Source: Bryobacteraceae bacterium (GTDB lineage Bacteria; Acidobacteriota; Terriglobia; Bryobacterales; Bryobacteraceae). From it: a stretch of 64,000 bases of DNA. A program made the position numbers and the translations under genes. Below the pieces are notes generated by a model. That model saw nothing but the letters and a program-made list of their open reading frames with translations. It made no database searches and was not told where the DNA came from. The stretch covers positions 496,001 to 560,000 of the forward strand of contig JAWKHH010000005.1 in the NCBI GenBank assembly GCA_041394945.1, written 5' to 3'. This document shows positions 18,176-27,500 of the stretch, one piece after another (the first letter of the stretch is position 1; every line of letters begins with the position of its first letter).

Positions 18176-18979
18176 TTACTCGCCCGAAGACCATGCCACC
18201 CGGAACTCGGGGTACAACGTAAGCCCGCCGCACGCGAAGATGGTCTGGCCGGTGATGTACGAGGCTTCGTCCGACGCGAGGAAGGCAAACACCGAGGCGA
18301 TCTCCTCCGGCGCCCCGGCGCGGGCCATCGGGATGTGGCTCTCCACCTCGGCTTTCGCCTTCGGATCGTCGATCCAGGCCCGGTTGATCGGCGTGACAAT
18401 CGCGCCGGGTCCCACCGCGTTGACGCGAATGCCGCGGTCCGCGTACTCGAGCGCGAGGGACTTGGTCAGGTTCTCCATGCCGCCCTTCGTGATCGAGTAG
18501 CTGAGGTACTTCGGCTTCGGGATGACCTCGTGGACGGAGGAGTTGTTCAGCACCACGCCGCCGCCGGGACGCGAGAGAAAGTGGCGGATCGCCGCGCGGG
18601 CGCACAGGAAGGGGCCGCGGATGTTGACGCCGAGGATGCGGTCGAAGTCGGCCGCTTCGATCTCGTGCGAAGGGCAGGCTTTCTGAATACCGGCGTTGTT
18701 GACGAGGATATCGAGGCTGCCGAACTCCTCGATCGTCCTCGCCGTCATGCGCTCCACATCCGCCTCGCTCGAGACGTCGGCCTGCACGATGATCTCGCCC
18801 GCTCCACCCTCGGTGCGAGCGGCCCGGCATAAGGCGGCGGTGGTTTCCGCCTGTTCCGCGCCTCTGCGGTAGTTGATGGCGACGTTGGCGCCCTCGGCCG
18901 CGTAGCGCACGGCGATGGCCTGGCCGATCCCGCTGGAGGCGCCGGTGATGAGGGCGTTCTTGCCTTTGAGTCGTTGCAT
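18176..18979 (-). CDS. SDR-family NAD(P)-dependent dehydrogenase
   Basis: 267 residues from ATG 18979, with AAAGGA 7 nt upstream; longer starts give only low-complexity sequence. Classical short-chain dehydrogenase: nucleotide-binding ITGASSGIGQAIA near residue 10, NNAG near residue 93, catalytic NSS and YSITK, and VNAVGPGAIVTP. It ends with the usual TGQTIFACGG. It is closest in layout to glucose 1-dehydrogenase-like enzymes, but the substrate is not determinable. It is followed 40 nt downstream by the amidohydrolase, so the two may form a small oxidative/hydrolytic unit. Confidence 0.9.
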   Translation of the reverse strand: MQRLKGKNALITGASSGIGQAIAVRYAAEGANVAINYRRGAEQAETTAALCRAARTEGGAGEIIVQADVSSEADVERMTARTIEEFGSLDILVNNAGIQKACPSHEIEAADFDRILGVNIRGPFLCARAAIRHFLSRPGGGVVLNNSSVHEVIPKPKYLSYSITKGGMENLTKSLALEYADRGIRVNAVGPGAIVTPINRAWIDDPKAKAEVESHIPMARAGAPEEIASVFAFLASDEASYITGQTIFACGGLTLYPEFRVAWSSGE

Positions 18980-19119
18980 TGCGTTCCTTTCGACAGGTGG
19001 TGAATCCGGCGGAGCGTTCCGCACGGGGATTGTAGCGCGGGTGGCGAAGGGCGGCTGGGGCCTTGCACGGGATGATGGCGTTGTCAGCGCCGCTGTTGGT
19101 ACGCTGATATCCACCACGC

Positions 19120-20280
19120 ATGGTGGAGCATCGATTTTCCAAGCTGAAGGTCTTCCTATGTCACGCTTCCGGCGACAAAGAGCCGGTCAGGGTCATTCAC
19201 GGGGATCTGGCGCGAACGGGGTGGGTCCAGCCATGGCTCGATGAGGTGGAGCTCTTGCCCGGCCAAAGATGGCGGGACTCGATCCAGGAGGCGCTACGCG
19301 AAGCGCATGTCGTGGCGGTTTGTCTGTCCCAACGGTCCGTGGCCAAGGAAGGTTTCGTTCAACGGGAGATATCGTTGGCGCTCGACGCGGAACTGGAGAA
19401 ACCATTCGGCACGATCTACATCGTGCCGATACTATTGGAGCCCTGCCCGCTCCCAGCCAGGCTTCGCGAATTTCAAGCCGTGGAGATATTCAAGCCCACG
19501 GGGCGAATCAAGCTGCTGGAAGCTCTTGCCCGACGCGCGCTGTCACTGGGAATCGGTCATCGTCCCACGCCGGGCGAGGCTTCCACCAGTCCGCTGGACG
19601 GCGAACAGTACGTCTGGATTCCACCGGGTGACTTCTTCATGGGGGCTTCGCCCGGCGACGAAGAAGCCTTGATCCCCGAATTTCCCCGGCGCCGAGTCAC
19701 GATTTCCCGAGGATTCTGGATTGGGCAGACGCCCGTCACGATTCGCGGCTACCGGGCGCTCGTTCCGGCCACGACCTCAGTTTCCGTTGGAACCGAATCC
19801 CCCGATGCGCTTCAACTGCCAATGGTCGCCGTGACGTGGTCGCAGGCAGCTTCCTATTGCGCATTGGTCGGAGGACGCCTTCCCAGAGAAGCGGAATGGG
19901 AATACGCGGCACGGGCCGGGTCGAATGAGCCCAGATACGGCCCGCTCGACGAAGTCGCCTGGTACGCCGCCAACTCCAACCGGAGGCTCCAGCCAGTCGG
20001 CGGGAAGAAACCCAATCCATGGAACCTCTACGACATGCTGGGAAACGTCTATGAGTGGTGCGACGATTGGAAGGAATTTGGCGCGCAGGATTGGGACAGC
20101 GACGAGGAAGTGCCGGAGTACCGCATGATCCGCGGCGGATCGTTCATCTACCCTCCGGTCGGCAGCAGAGCCTCGAATCGCGGCTGGTGCAGCCCGGACC
20201 GAAGCCACGAAGACCTCGGTTTCCGTGTCGTGCTGGACGCCGAGCCTCTTCGGGTGGCTTCTTTCGCCGGGCGGTCGTAG
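19120..20280 (+). CDS. TIR domain fused to FGE/SUMF1-like (C-type lectin fold) domain
   Basis: 386 residues. Residues 8-135 form a TIR-type domain: KVFLCHASGDK, then WVQPWLDEVELLPGQRW, VVAVCLSQRS and FVQREISLAL. Glu83 is in the position of the catalytic Glu of NAD-cleaving TIR enzymes. Residues about 160-375 form an FGE/SUMF1-like domain: YVWIPPGDFFMGASPGD, GFWIGQTPVTIRGYR, LPREAEWEYAARAG, NLYDMLGNVYEWCDD, RMIRGGSF and LGFRVVL. The paired cysteines needed for formylglycine formation are absent after RGGSF, so it is more likely a binding domain than an FGE enzyme. There is no Shine-Dalgarno sequence at the start. A second protein of the same architecture lies at 61254-62426. Confidence 0.88.
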   Translation: MVEHRFSKLKVFLCHASGDKEPVRVIHGDLARTGWVQPWLDEVELLPGQRWRDSIQEALREAHVVAVCLSQRSVAKEGFVQREISLALDAELEKPFGTIYIVPILLEPCPLPARLREFQAVEIFKPTGRIKLLEALARRALSLGIGHRPTPGEASTSPLDGEQYVWIPPGDFFMGASPGDEEALIPEFPRRRVTISRGFWIGQTPVTIRGYRALVPATTSVSVGTESPDALQLPMVAVTWSQAASYCALVGGRLPREAEWEYAARAGSNEPRYGPLDEVAWYAANSNRRLQPVGGKKPNPWNLYDMLGNVYEWCDDWKEFGAQDWDSDEEVPEYRMIRGGSFIYPPVGSRASNRGWCSPDRSHEDLGFRVVLDAEPLRVASFAGRS

Positions 20281-20290
20281 TCGATCCCCG

Positions 20291-21724
20291 TTACGCCAGG
20301 ATGTCCCGCAACACCCGCCCCTCCTCCGTCGGCCCCACCAACCGCTGGTTCAGCCCTTGGTAGGGGAACGACAACCGGAACGGATCCAGCCCAAGCTGAT
20401 TCAGCACCGTTGCCTGCAGATCCCGCACGGTCATCTTGTTCTCCGCCGCGTAGTAACCGATATCGTCCGTCGACCCATAGTTCAACCCGCTCTTCACGCC
20501 GCCGCCAGCGAGCCAGATCGTGAACCCGTATGGATGATGGTCACGCCCCACGAAGCTGCCATAACTTCCGCCGCGATTCTCGCGCATCGGCGTCCGCCCG
20601 AACTCACCGCCCCAAACAATTAGCGTCTCGTCCAGCAACCCGCGCTGCTTCAGGTCCTTCACCAGCGCCGCAATCGGCTGATCGATATTCCGCGTCCGCA
20701 CCGGCAAGTCGTATCGGATATCTTCGCGCCGCGATACGCCGTGGTGATCCCAACCCCACTGGAATAACTGCACGAAACGCACGCCCTTCTCCACCAGCCG
20801 CCGCGCGAGCAGACAGTTATTCGCGAACGAAGCGCGGCTGTTCGGCGGCGCGCCCGGCTCGGAACCGTACATCTGGTGCATCGCCGCCGGCTCCTTCGAG
20901 ATGTCCATCACCTCGGGCACCGAGATCTGCATCCGGTACGCCAGTTCGTACTGCGCCACGCGGGCCAGGGTTTCCGGATCTCCGGCGCTGCGGTTCTGGA
21001 TCTCGTTCAAATCGCGCGCGGCGTCGAGCGTCTTCCGGCGAAGCGAACGCGTCATGCCCTCCGGGTCGCTCAGGTAAAGCACCGGATCGCCCTCGGTCCG
21101 GCACTGCACGCCCTGGTACACGCTGGGCAGAAAGCCGCTGCCCCACAGGCTCTTCCCGGCGTCCGGATTGTTGCCGCCGCCAACGAGCACCACGAAGCCC
21201 GGAAGATCCTGGTTCTCCGTCCCGAGACCATACGTCGCCCACGATCCCATCGCCGCCGCCCCGAAACGCGGACTCCCCGTGTGCAGGAACAACTGCGCCG
21301 GGGCGTGATTGAACTGATCGGTCGTCATGGAGCGGATGATGCAGAGATCGTCCACCACGCCCGCCGTATGCGGAAGCAGTTCGCTCACCCATGCGCCCGC
21401 TTGGCCGTGCTGCGCGAATTTGAAGGGCGTGCCGAGCATGTTAGGAACGCCCTTGATGAACGCGAACCGTTTGCCTTCGAGTAAGTGCTGCGGGCAGGCC
21501 TGGCCATCGTACTTCACCAGCTCCGGCTTGTAATCGAACAGCTCGAGCTGGGAAGGCGATCCGGCCATGTGCAGATAGATCACGGACTTCGCCTTGGCTG
21601 TCCGCGGCGGCTTCCTCGGCGCCAGCGGATTCTCCACCGTTGCGGCATCGGCGAGAAACATCCCGGCCAGGCCCAGCGAGCAGTTGTTCAGGAAATGGCG
21701 GCGTGTGGCGTTCAGCAGGTCCAT
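20291..21724 (-). CDS. DUF1501 (sulfatase-fold) Tat-exported protein
   Basis: A 477-residue DUF1501 protein with a twin-arginine-like leader (TRRHFLNNCSLGLAGMFLADA). Family markers: SVIYLHMAGSPSQLELFDYKPEL, MTTDQFNHAPAQLFLHTGS, RFVQLFQWGWDHHG, ETLIVWGGEFGRTP and GRDHHPYGFTIWLAGGGVK. The fold is related to alkaline phosphatase and sulfatase, but the biochemical role of DUF1501 is not established. These genes almost always pair with DUF1549/DUF1553 cytochrome-type genes, as here: it starts 4 nt after the neighbour's stop. Confidence 0.93.
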   Translation of the reverse strand: MDLLNATRRHFLNNCSLGLAGMFLADAATVENPLAPRKPPRTAKAKSVIYLHMAGSPSQLELFDYKPELVKYDGQACPQHLLEGKRFAFIKGVPNMLGTPFKFAQHGQAGAWVSELLPHTAGVVDDLCIIRSMTTDQFNHAPAQLFLHTGSPRFGAAAMGSWATYGLGTENQDLPGFVVLVGGGNNPDAGKSLWGSGFLPSVYQGVQCRTEGDPVLYLSDPEGMTRSLRRKTLDAARDLNEIQNRSAGDPETLARVAQYELAYRMQISVPEVMDISKEPAAMHQMYGSEPGAPPNSRASFANNCLLARRLVEKGVRFVQLFQWGWDHHGVSRREDIRYDLPVRTRNIDQPIAALVKDLKQRGLLDETLIVWGGEFGRTPMRENRGGSYGSFVGRDHHPYGFTIWLAGGGVKSGLNYGSTDDIGYYAAENKMTVRDLQATVLNQLGLDPFRLSFPYQGLNQRLVGPTEEGRVLRDILA

Positions 21725-21728
21725 GGCG

Positions 21729-24359
21729 TTATCTCCGCGACAGCGTCTCGTCCAGGTTCAGCAGCGTGTTGGCCACCACCACCCACGCCGCGCGCTTGGC
21801 GTTTACCGATTTCTTATCGAACGCGAGCGGACGCAGCCCGCGCAGGCTCGCGTCGATCACCTGGCCGCTGTCCTTCTCGCGAATATGCGTGGCGTGGATC
21901 GCCAGTACGTTCCTGCCCGGCTTCAGCGTCGCGGCCGCTTCCGGCGATACCACGTATTCGTAGTAACTCCCGCGGTCGATCGGGCTCTGCGCCGCTGGCA
22001 CGCCGTTCACGTAGGATTCGAACATCCCGGCCGTGCGAAGCTGCAACTGCAAGTCCTCGATCTGCCCCTCCGGAACGTCGAACTCCACGCGCAGCCAGAT
22101 ATTGCTCGTGTGCCACTCGGTGCCGATCCGCGATTCCTCGGGCGGCTTCTTGTACCACGCGAACTGTCCCCTGCCCTGCTGCCACCCCGAGGCGTCGAAT
22201 CCCGGGCGGAACCAATCCGCGCCCGGCGCGTCTCCCGAATCGTTCGTTACGTACCGCCACGTCGCCGGCTGCGTGCGCGCATCGGCCACAAGCATTACCT
22301 CGCGGTCTTCGGTGTAGAGCGTCTGATCGTAGTGCAGGAGCTTACCCGGCGCGTCGCCCTCGCCCTTCAGCTCCTTCGCGGCGTCGCGATAGAGGCCGAG
22401 GATGCGCGTCGTCTCAGCCTTCTCGGGATCGCGCACCAGCACACGCCGGAACATCGCTTCCGCCCGCGCGCGATCATTGCCCTTCACATCCTCGAGCACC
22501 CACCGGCCCAGCCGCTGCGCCGCCTCCATCGACACCGGATCGTTCAGCGAAGCCAGCGCCTGCAGCGGCGTGTTGGTTCGAATGCGGCGAATCGTGCAGA
22601 CCTCGCCCGTCGGCGCGTCGTAGGCAATCATCGTCGGATACGGCGACGAGCGCCGCAGGAACGTATAGAGGCCCCGCCGGTAGCGATCCTCGCCCTCGCT
22701 CGTTTCCCACTTGTCGCCCGAGTACACCACCAGCCAGATACCTTCCGGCTGCCACGGCATCACCGGCGGTCCGTACATCTTCTTACTCAGCAACCCACTC
22801 ACCGCGAGCGCCTGGTCGCGGACCATCTCGGCGTCCAGCCGCACGCGCGGCCCCCGTGCCAGCAGACGGTTCCGCGGGTCCTTCTCGAGCACCGCGTCAC
22901 TTGCCGCCGAGGACTGCCGGTACGTCGCCGACATCACCATCTTCTTGAGAATCGCCTTGATGTCCCAACCCGAATCCATGAACTCCACCGCCAGCAGATC
23001 CAGCAGTTCGGGGTGCGAAGGAGCGCTGCCTTGCGTCCCGAAATCTTCCTCGGTTTCGACGATGCCCGCACCGAACAGCCGCGCCCACAGCCGGTTCACC
23101 ATCACGCGCGCCGTGAGCGGATTATCCTTGCTCACCAGCCACTGCGCCAGCCCCAGCCGGTTCGGCGCCGCCCTGGCCGGCATGGCGTGGAAAGAACTCA
23201 GCACGCCCGGCGTTACTTCCTTGCCCGGGTCCAGGAAGTTCCCCCGGTTCTGGATGTGCGTCACGCGCCGCTTGTCTTCGGGCAGTTCGCGCAGGATCAG
23301 CGTGGAGACCTTATCATCGAGCTTCAGCACCGGCGCGTCGTTCGGCTGATCGTTGTCCGCCGTCTGGTTGAAGAATGCGTACAGGCGATAGAACTCTTCG
23401 TGCGCGATCGGGTCGTACTTATGCGTGTGGCACTGCGCGCAGCCCGTGGTAAGCCCCATCCACACCTGCCCGGTCACCGCCACCCGATCTTTGATCGCTG
23501 CGTCGCGGAACTCTTCATCGTCGGTGCCGCCTTCCGTATTGGTCATCGTGTTGCGATGGAACCCGGTGGCGATGAGCTGATCCTGCGTCGGATTCGGGAG
23601 TAAGTCGCCGGCGAGCTGTTCGATGGTGAACCGGTCAAAGGGCATGTTCTCGTTGAACGCCCGAATCACCCAGTCGCGATACGGCCAGATCGTCCGCTTG
23701 TTGTCCTTCTCGTAGCCTTGGGTATCCGCGTACCGCGCCAGGTCCAGCCACACTCGCGCCCAGCGTTCCCCGAAACCCGGAGAAGCGAGCAGCTTGTCGA
23801 CGAACTGTTCGTAGGCCGCCGGTCCGGGCGCGGCGAGATATTCTTTCAACGCCGCCGGCTCCGGCGGAAGCCCCGTCAAATCGAGTGCCACGCGCCGCGC
23901 CAGCACGCCGGGCTCGGCTTCGGGCGACCCGGAAAGTCCCGCCTGTTTCCAAGCCTCCGTCACGATCGCGTCGATCGAACCAGCGGTCGGACGCACCGGC
24001 TTTTTGAACGACCAATGCGCCGTGTACTGCGCCCCCGCGTCGATCCATTCGCGCAGCGCGGCGACTTCATCCGCCGACAGCCCCGGCCCGCCCGGCGGCA
24101 TCGGCCGCTTCTGATCGGTAACCCGCGCCACTACCCGGCTCGCGCCGGACTTGCCTGGTACGATTCCCCGGTATCCGCCGGCTTCCCCCGTGGCTCCGGC
24201 CCGCGTGTCGAGCCGAAAATTCGCCTGACGCCCATGCTCATCCGGACCATGGCAAGCGAAGCACTTCTTCGCAAGCACCGGCCGGATGTCTCGCTGGTAG
24301 TCGACCGCGCCCGCGGCCACGCCGGCGGCAAGCGCCATCGCAATCGGAATCCTCACCAT
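21729..24359 (-). CDS. PSD1-type protein (PSCyt1, DUF1549, DUF1553) with inserted beta-sandwich
   Basis: 876 residues from ATG 24359, which gives a signal peptide (MVRIPIAMALAAGVAAGA). A planctomycete-type cytochrome motif CFACH follows at about residue 33, in KKCFACHGPDEHG. The DUF1549 domain includes EAWKQAGLSGSPEAEPGVLA, WLDLARYADTQGYEKD and CAQCHTHKYDP, a second CxxCH. DUF1553 begins around NRLGLAQWLVSKDNPLTARV and includes RNRLLARGPRVRLDAEMVRDQ. Between the body and the final NTLLNLDETLSRR a roughly 150-residue carbohydrate-binding-like beta-sandwich is inserted (WRYVTNDSGDAPGADWF..., SNIWLRVEFDVP). The pairing with DUF1501 suggests a membrane-associated complex. The function is not established. 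Confidence 0.92.
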   Translation of the reverse strand: MVRIPIAMALAAGVAAGAVDYQRDIRPVLAKKCFACHGPDEHGRQANFRLDTRAGATGEAGGYRGIVPGKSGASRVVARVTDQKRPMPPGGPGLSADEVAALREWIDAGAQYTAHWSFKKPVRPTAGSIDAIVTEAWKQAGLSGSPEAEPGVLARRVALDLTGLPPEPAALKEYLAAPGPAAYEQFVDKLLASPGFGERWARVWLDLARYADTQGYEKDNKRTIWPYRDWVIRAFNENMPFDRFTIEQLAGDLLPNPTQDQLIATGFHRNTMTNTEGGTDDEEFRDAAIKDRVAVTGQVWMGLTTGCAQCHTHKYDPIAHEEFYRLYAFFNQTADNDQPNDAPVLKLDDKVSTLILRELPEDKRRVTHIQNRGNFLDPGKEVTPGVLSSFHAMPARAAPNRLGLAQWLVSKDNPLTARVMVNRLWARLFGAGIVETEEDFGTQGSAPSHPELLDLLAVEFMDSGWDIKAILKKMVMSATYRQSSAASDAVLEKDPRNRLLARGPRVRLDAEMVRDQALAVSGLLSKKMYGPPVMPWQPEGIWLVVYSGDKWETSEGEDRYRRGLYTFLRRSSPYPTMIAYDAPTGEVCTIRRIRTNTPLQALASLNDPVSMEAAQRLGRWVLEDVKGNDRARAEAMFRRVLVRDPEKAETTRILGLYRDAAKELKGEGDAPGKLLHYDQTLYTEDREVMLVADARTQPATWRYVTNDSGDAPGADWFRPGFDASGWQQGRGQFAWYKKPPEESRIGTEWHTSNIWLRVEFDVPEGQIEDLQLQLRTAGMFESYVNGVPAAQSPIDRGSYYEYVVSPEAAATLKPGRNVLAIHATHIREKDSGQVIDASLRGLRPLAFDKKSVNAKRAAWVVVANTLLNLDETLSRR

Positions 24360-24364
24360 GCCCG

Positions 24365-25021
24365 CTATTCTATCGTCCGCGCATACCGGCGAAGCTCCGG
24401 CGCCGCTCGCACCAACTCTCCCGCTGCGATGGCCCCGATGGTCCGCTGCCCCTCCGGACCCAGGTGCGTCGTGTCGAGCTTGCCCTCTTTCGTCGTCGCT
24501 CCCAGCTTCGCCGCTCCGTTCACGCCCAACTCTTCCGCCTGCCGCCGCGTCAGTTCGTAGAGGTCCATGAGCGGCACGCCGCGCTCGGTCGCGACCGCGC
24601 GTGTCTGCTCCACGAATGGAACCAGGCAATCCGGCTTGATCTTGCCGTTGGCGGTGAACACGCGCCGCACGATCGAAGTCACCAGCACCGGCTTCGCGCC
24701 GGCCGCCTCCGCCTCGCCGATGTACCGCAACAGGTTCGCCCGATACGTCGTCGCCGGGTCCGTCTCCCGCGCCGGGCCCTTCCCCGGACAATCGTTGTGT
24801 CCGAACTGGATCAGCACGTACTGCGGCTTCGCCTCCACCGCCGGTCCCCACGCGCCTTCGTCGCGAAAGCTCTTTGAGCTGCGGCCGTTGCGCGCCAGAT
24901 TGATCACCTCCACCTCGGGACCGAACGCCGCGCGGAAGCCAGGACCCCAACCGCCGCCGTCGTTGACAGTGGAATCGCCCACCAGCACGATCTTGATCAG
25001 CACGGCCGCGACGAGCATCAT
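24365..25021 (-). CDS. SGNH hydrolase, rhamnogalacturonan acetylesterase-like (CE12 type)
   Basis: 218 residues. SGNH blocks are clear: block I VLVGDSTVND with the Ser nucleophile (about residue 16), block II NLARNGRSSKSF, block III IQFGHNDCPGKGP, and block V DTTHLGPEG with the Asp-His pair. The arrangement and length match rhamnogalacturonan acetylesterases, which remove acetyl groups from pectin. The short hydrophobic start MMLVAAVLIKI is part of the first strand rather than a clear signal peptide. It is followed 5 nt later by the PSD1-type gene. Confidence 0.88.
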   Translation of the reverse strand: MMLVAAVLIKIVLVGDSTVNDGGGWGPGFRAAFGPEVEVINLARNGRSSKSFRDEGAWGPAVEAKPQYVLIQFGHNDCPGKGPARETDPATTYRANLLRYIGEAEAAGAKPVLVTSIVRRVFTANGKIKPDCLVPFVEQTRAVATERGVPLMDLYELTRRQAEELGVNGAAKLGATTKEGKLDTTHLGPEGQRTIGAIAAGELVRAAPELRRYARTIE

Positions 25022-25030
25022 GCCTTCAGA

Positions 25031-25966
25031 CTACTTCGTTCGAACGCCCACCGCGAGCAGCGTTTCGAAATGCGGCTTCTCCTCTTCACGATGCACCACC
25101 GACGTACGCAGGTCCTTGAAGCCCGCCGCCGCCAGGAACCCCCGCACCTCAACCTCGGTGAACCCCAGCCACACGTCGGCATAGAGATCGCGGGCCTGCT
25201 CGAAGTGGTGGCGAACCAGATCGAGCACCACAATCCGCCCGCCGGGACGCAGAATCCGGAACGCTTCGGCAGCGGCCCGGTCCGGATGCGGCGCGTGGTG
25301 CAGGCTCTGGCTGAAGAACGCCAGGTCCACGGAGGCGTCGTCGATCGGAAGCGCCTCCAGGTCGCCCAGCCGGTATTCGAGGTTGCGGACGCGGTGCTTC
25401 CGCGCCAGCCCCGTGCCGTACTCCACCATCTTTTCCGAGTTGTCCACGGCGATCACCTTCTCCGCCCGCCGGGACAGCAGTTGCGAGAAGCTGCCTTCGC
25501 CCGCGCCCAGGTCCGCGATCGTCATCGGCGGAAGCAGCTCGAGCAACGTCTCCGCCAACCCTTTCCAGGATCGCCCCGGGACGTACTCGCGCCCAAACCG
25601 CCCGGCCATCTCGTCAAAGTAGGCGCGGACCTTGTCCTTGCGCTTGGCGAGAATCCGGGCTAAGGCGGCCGCGTCATGGTCGGCCTCGGGGATATCGCCT
25701 ACCGAGGCGCGCAACAGGTCCAGCAGTCGCGAAAGTTCCTCACCGCCCTGCCGGCTCAGTCGATAAAGAATGTGTTTCCCCGTCCGCCGGTCTTCCACCA
25801 GCTCGGCTTGTTTGAGCTGCCCCAGGTGCGTGGAGACGGTGCTTTGGCCGGTGGCGAGAATCTCCTGCAGCTCGGCCACCGAGAGTTCTTCGCGCTCGAG
25901 CAGCAGTAGCATCCGGATGCGCGTCGGGTCGCCGGCCACGCGAAGCCATTTTAGTGTTGACGCCAT
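25031..25966 (-). CDS. sahR: SahR-like regulator: ArsR winged helix fused to methyltransferase-type SAH-binding domain
   Basis: 311 residues from ATG 25966. Residues 1-90 are an ArsR winged helix (LRVAGDPTRIRMLLLLERE, VAELQEILATGQSTVSTHL, KHILYRLSRQG). Residues 110-311 are a class-I methyltransferase fold with IADLGAGEGSF at about 150-160, AVDNSEKMVEYG and FFSQSLHHAPHP. This fusion is the architecture of SahR, a repressor known from Proteobacteria that senses S-adenosylhomocysteine and controls ahcY and other SAM-cycle genes. It is divergent from ahcY, and a palindrome lies between the two genes. An alternative is an ordinary ArsR-MTase fusion enzyme; the context favours SahR. Confidence 0.82.
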   Translation of the reverse strand: MASTLKWLRVAGDPTRIRMLLLLEREELSVAELQEILATGQSTVSTHLGQLKQAELVEDRRTGKHILYRLSRQGGEELSRLLDLLRASVGDIPEADHDAAALARILAKRKDKVRAYFDEMAGRFGREYVPGRSWKGLAETLLELLPPMTIADLGAGEGSFSQLLSRRAEKVIAVDNSEKMVEYGTGLARKHRVRNLEYRLGDLEALPIDDASVDLAFFSQSLHHAPHPDRAAAEAFRILRPGGRIVVLDLVRHHFEQARDLYADVWLGFTEVEVRGFLAAAGFKDLRTSVVHREEEKPHFETLLAVGVRTK

Positions 25967-25985
25967 GGGAGGGAACAATGCTATT

Positions 25986-26013
25986 CTATCAACGTATCGC
26001 GATTTGTCGATAG
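25986..26013. promoter_or_regulatory. imperfect palindrome between sahR-like gene and ahcY (candidate operator)
   Basis: A 28-bp dyad with outer arms CTATC (25986-25990) and GATAG (26009-26013) and a perfect inner core ATCGCGAT; 22 of 28 positions are symmetric. It resembles the TATCAA-type half-sites reported for SahR. It ends at the ahcY ribosome-binding site, a position where a bound repressor would block ahcY expression. Confidence 0.6.
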
Positions 26014-26026
26014 GAGAATTACGATC

Positions 26027-27457
<1,431 letters not shown>

Positions 27458-27500
27458 GGTCCCCGACTAGAGCGCGCTCGTCACCGGCGCCGCTCGCGGC

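Noticed and set aside
19600..20280. Diversity-generating retroelement at the TIR-FGE gene
   Set aside because: No reverse transcriptase and no template/variable repeat pair seen near either TIR-FGE gene in the window. The idea survives only as a genome-wide check.
24360..24950. N-terminal extension of the PSD1 protein
   Set aside because: Shadow of the acetylesterase gene; ATG 24359 gives a signal peptide directly before the cytochrome motif.
25967..26026. SAH riboswitch before ahcY
   Set aside because: The leader is only about 60 bp and is occupied by the dyad and the ribosome-binding site; there is no room for the SAH riboswitch fold.
27458..27500. Intrinsic terminator between ahcY and the response regulator gene
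   Set aside because: GAGCGCGCTC is a short palindrome without a T-run or adequate stem; not convincing.
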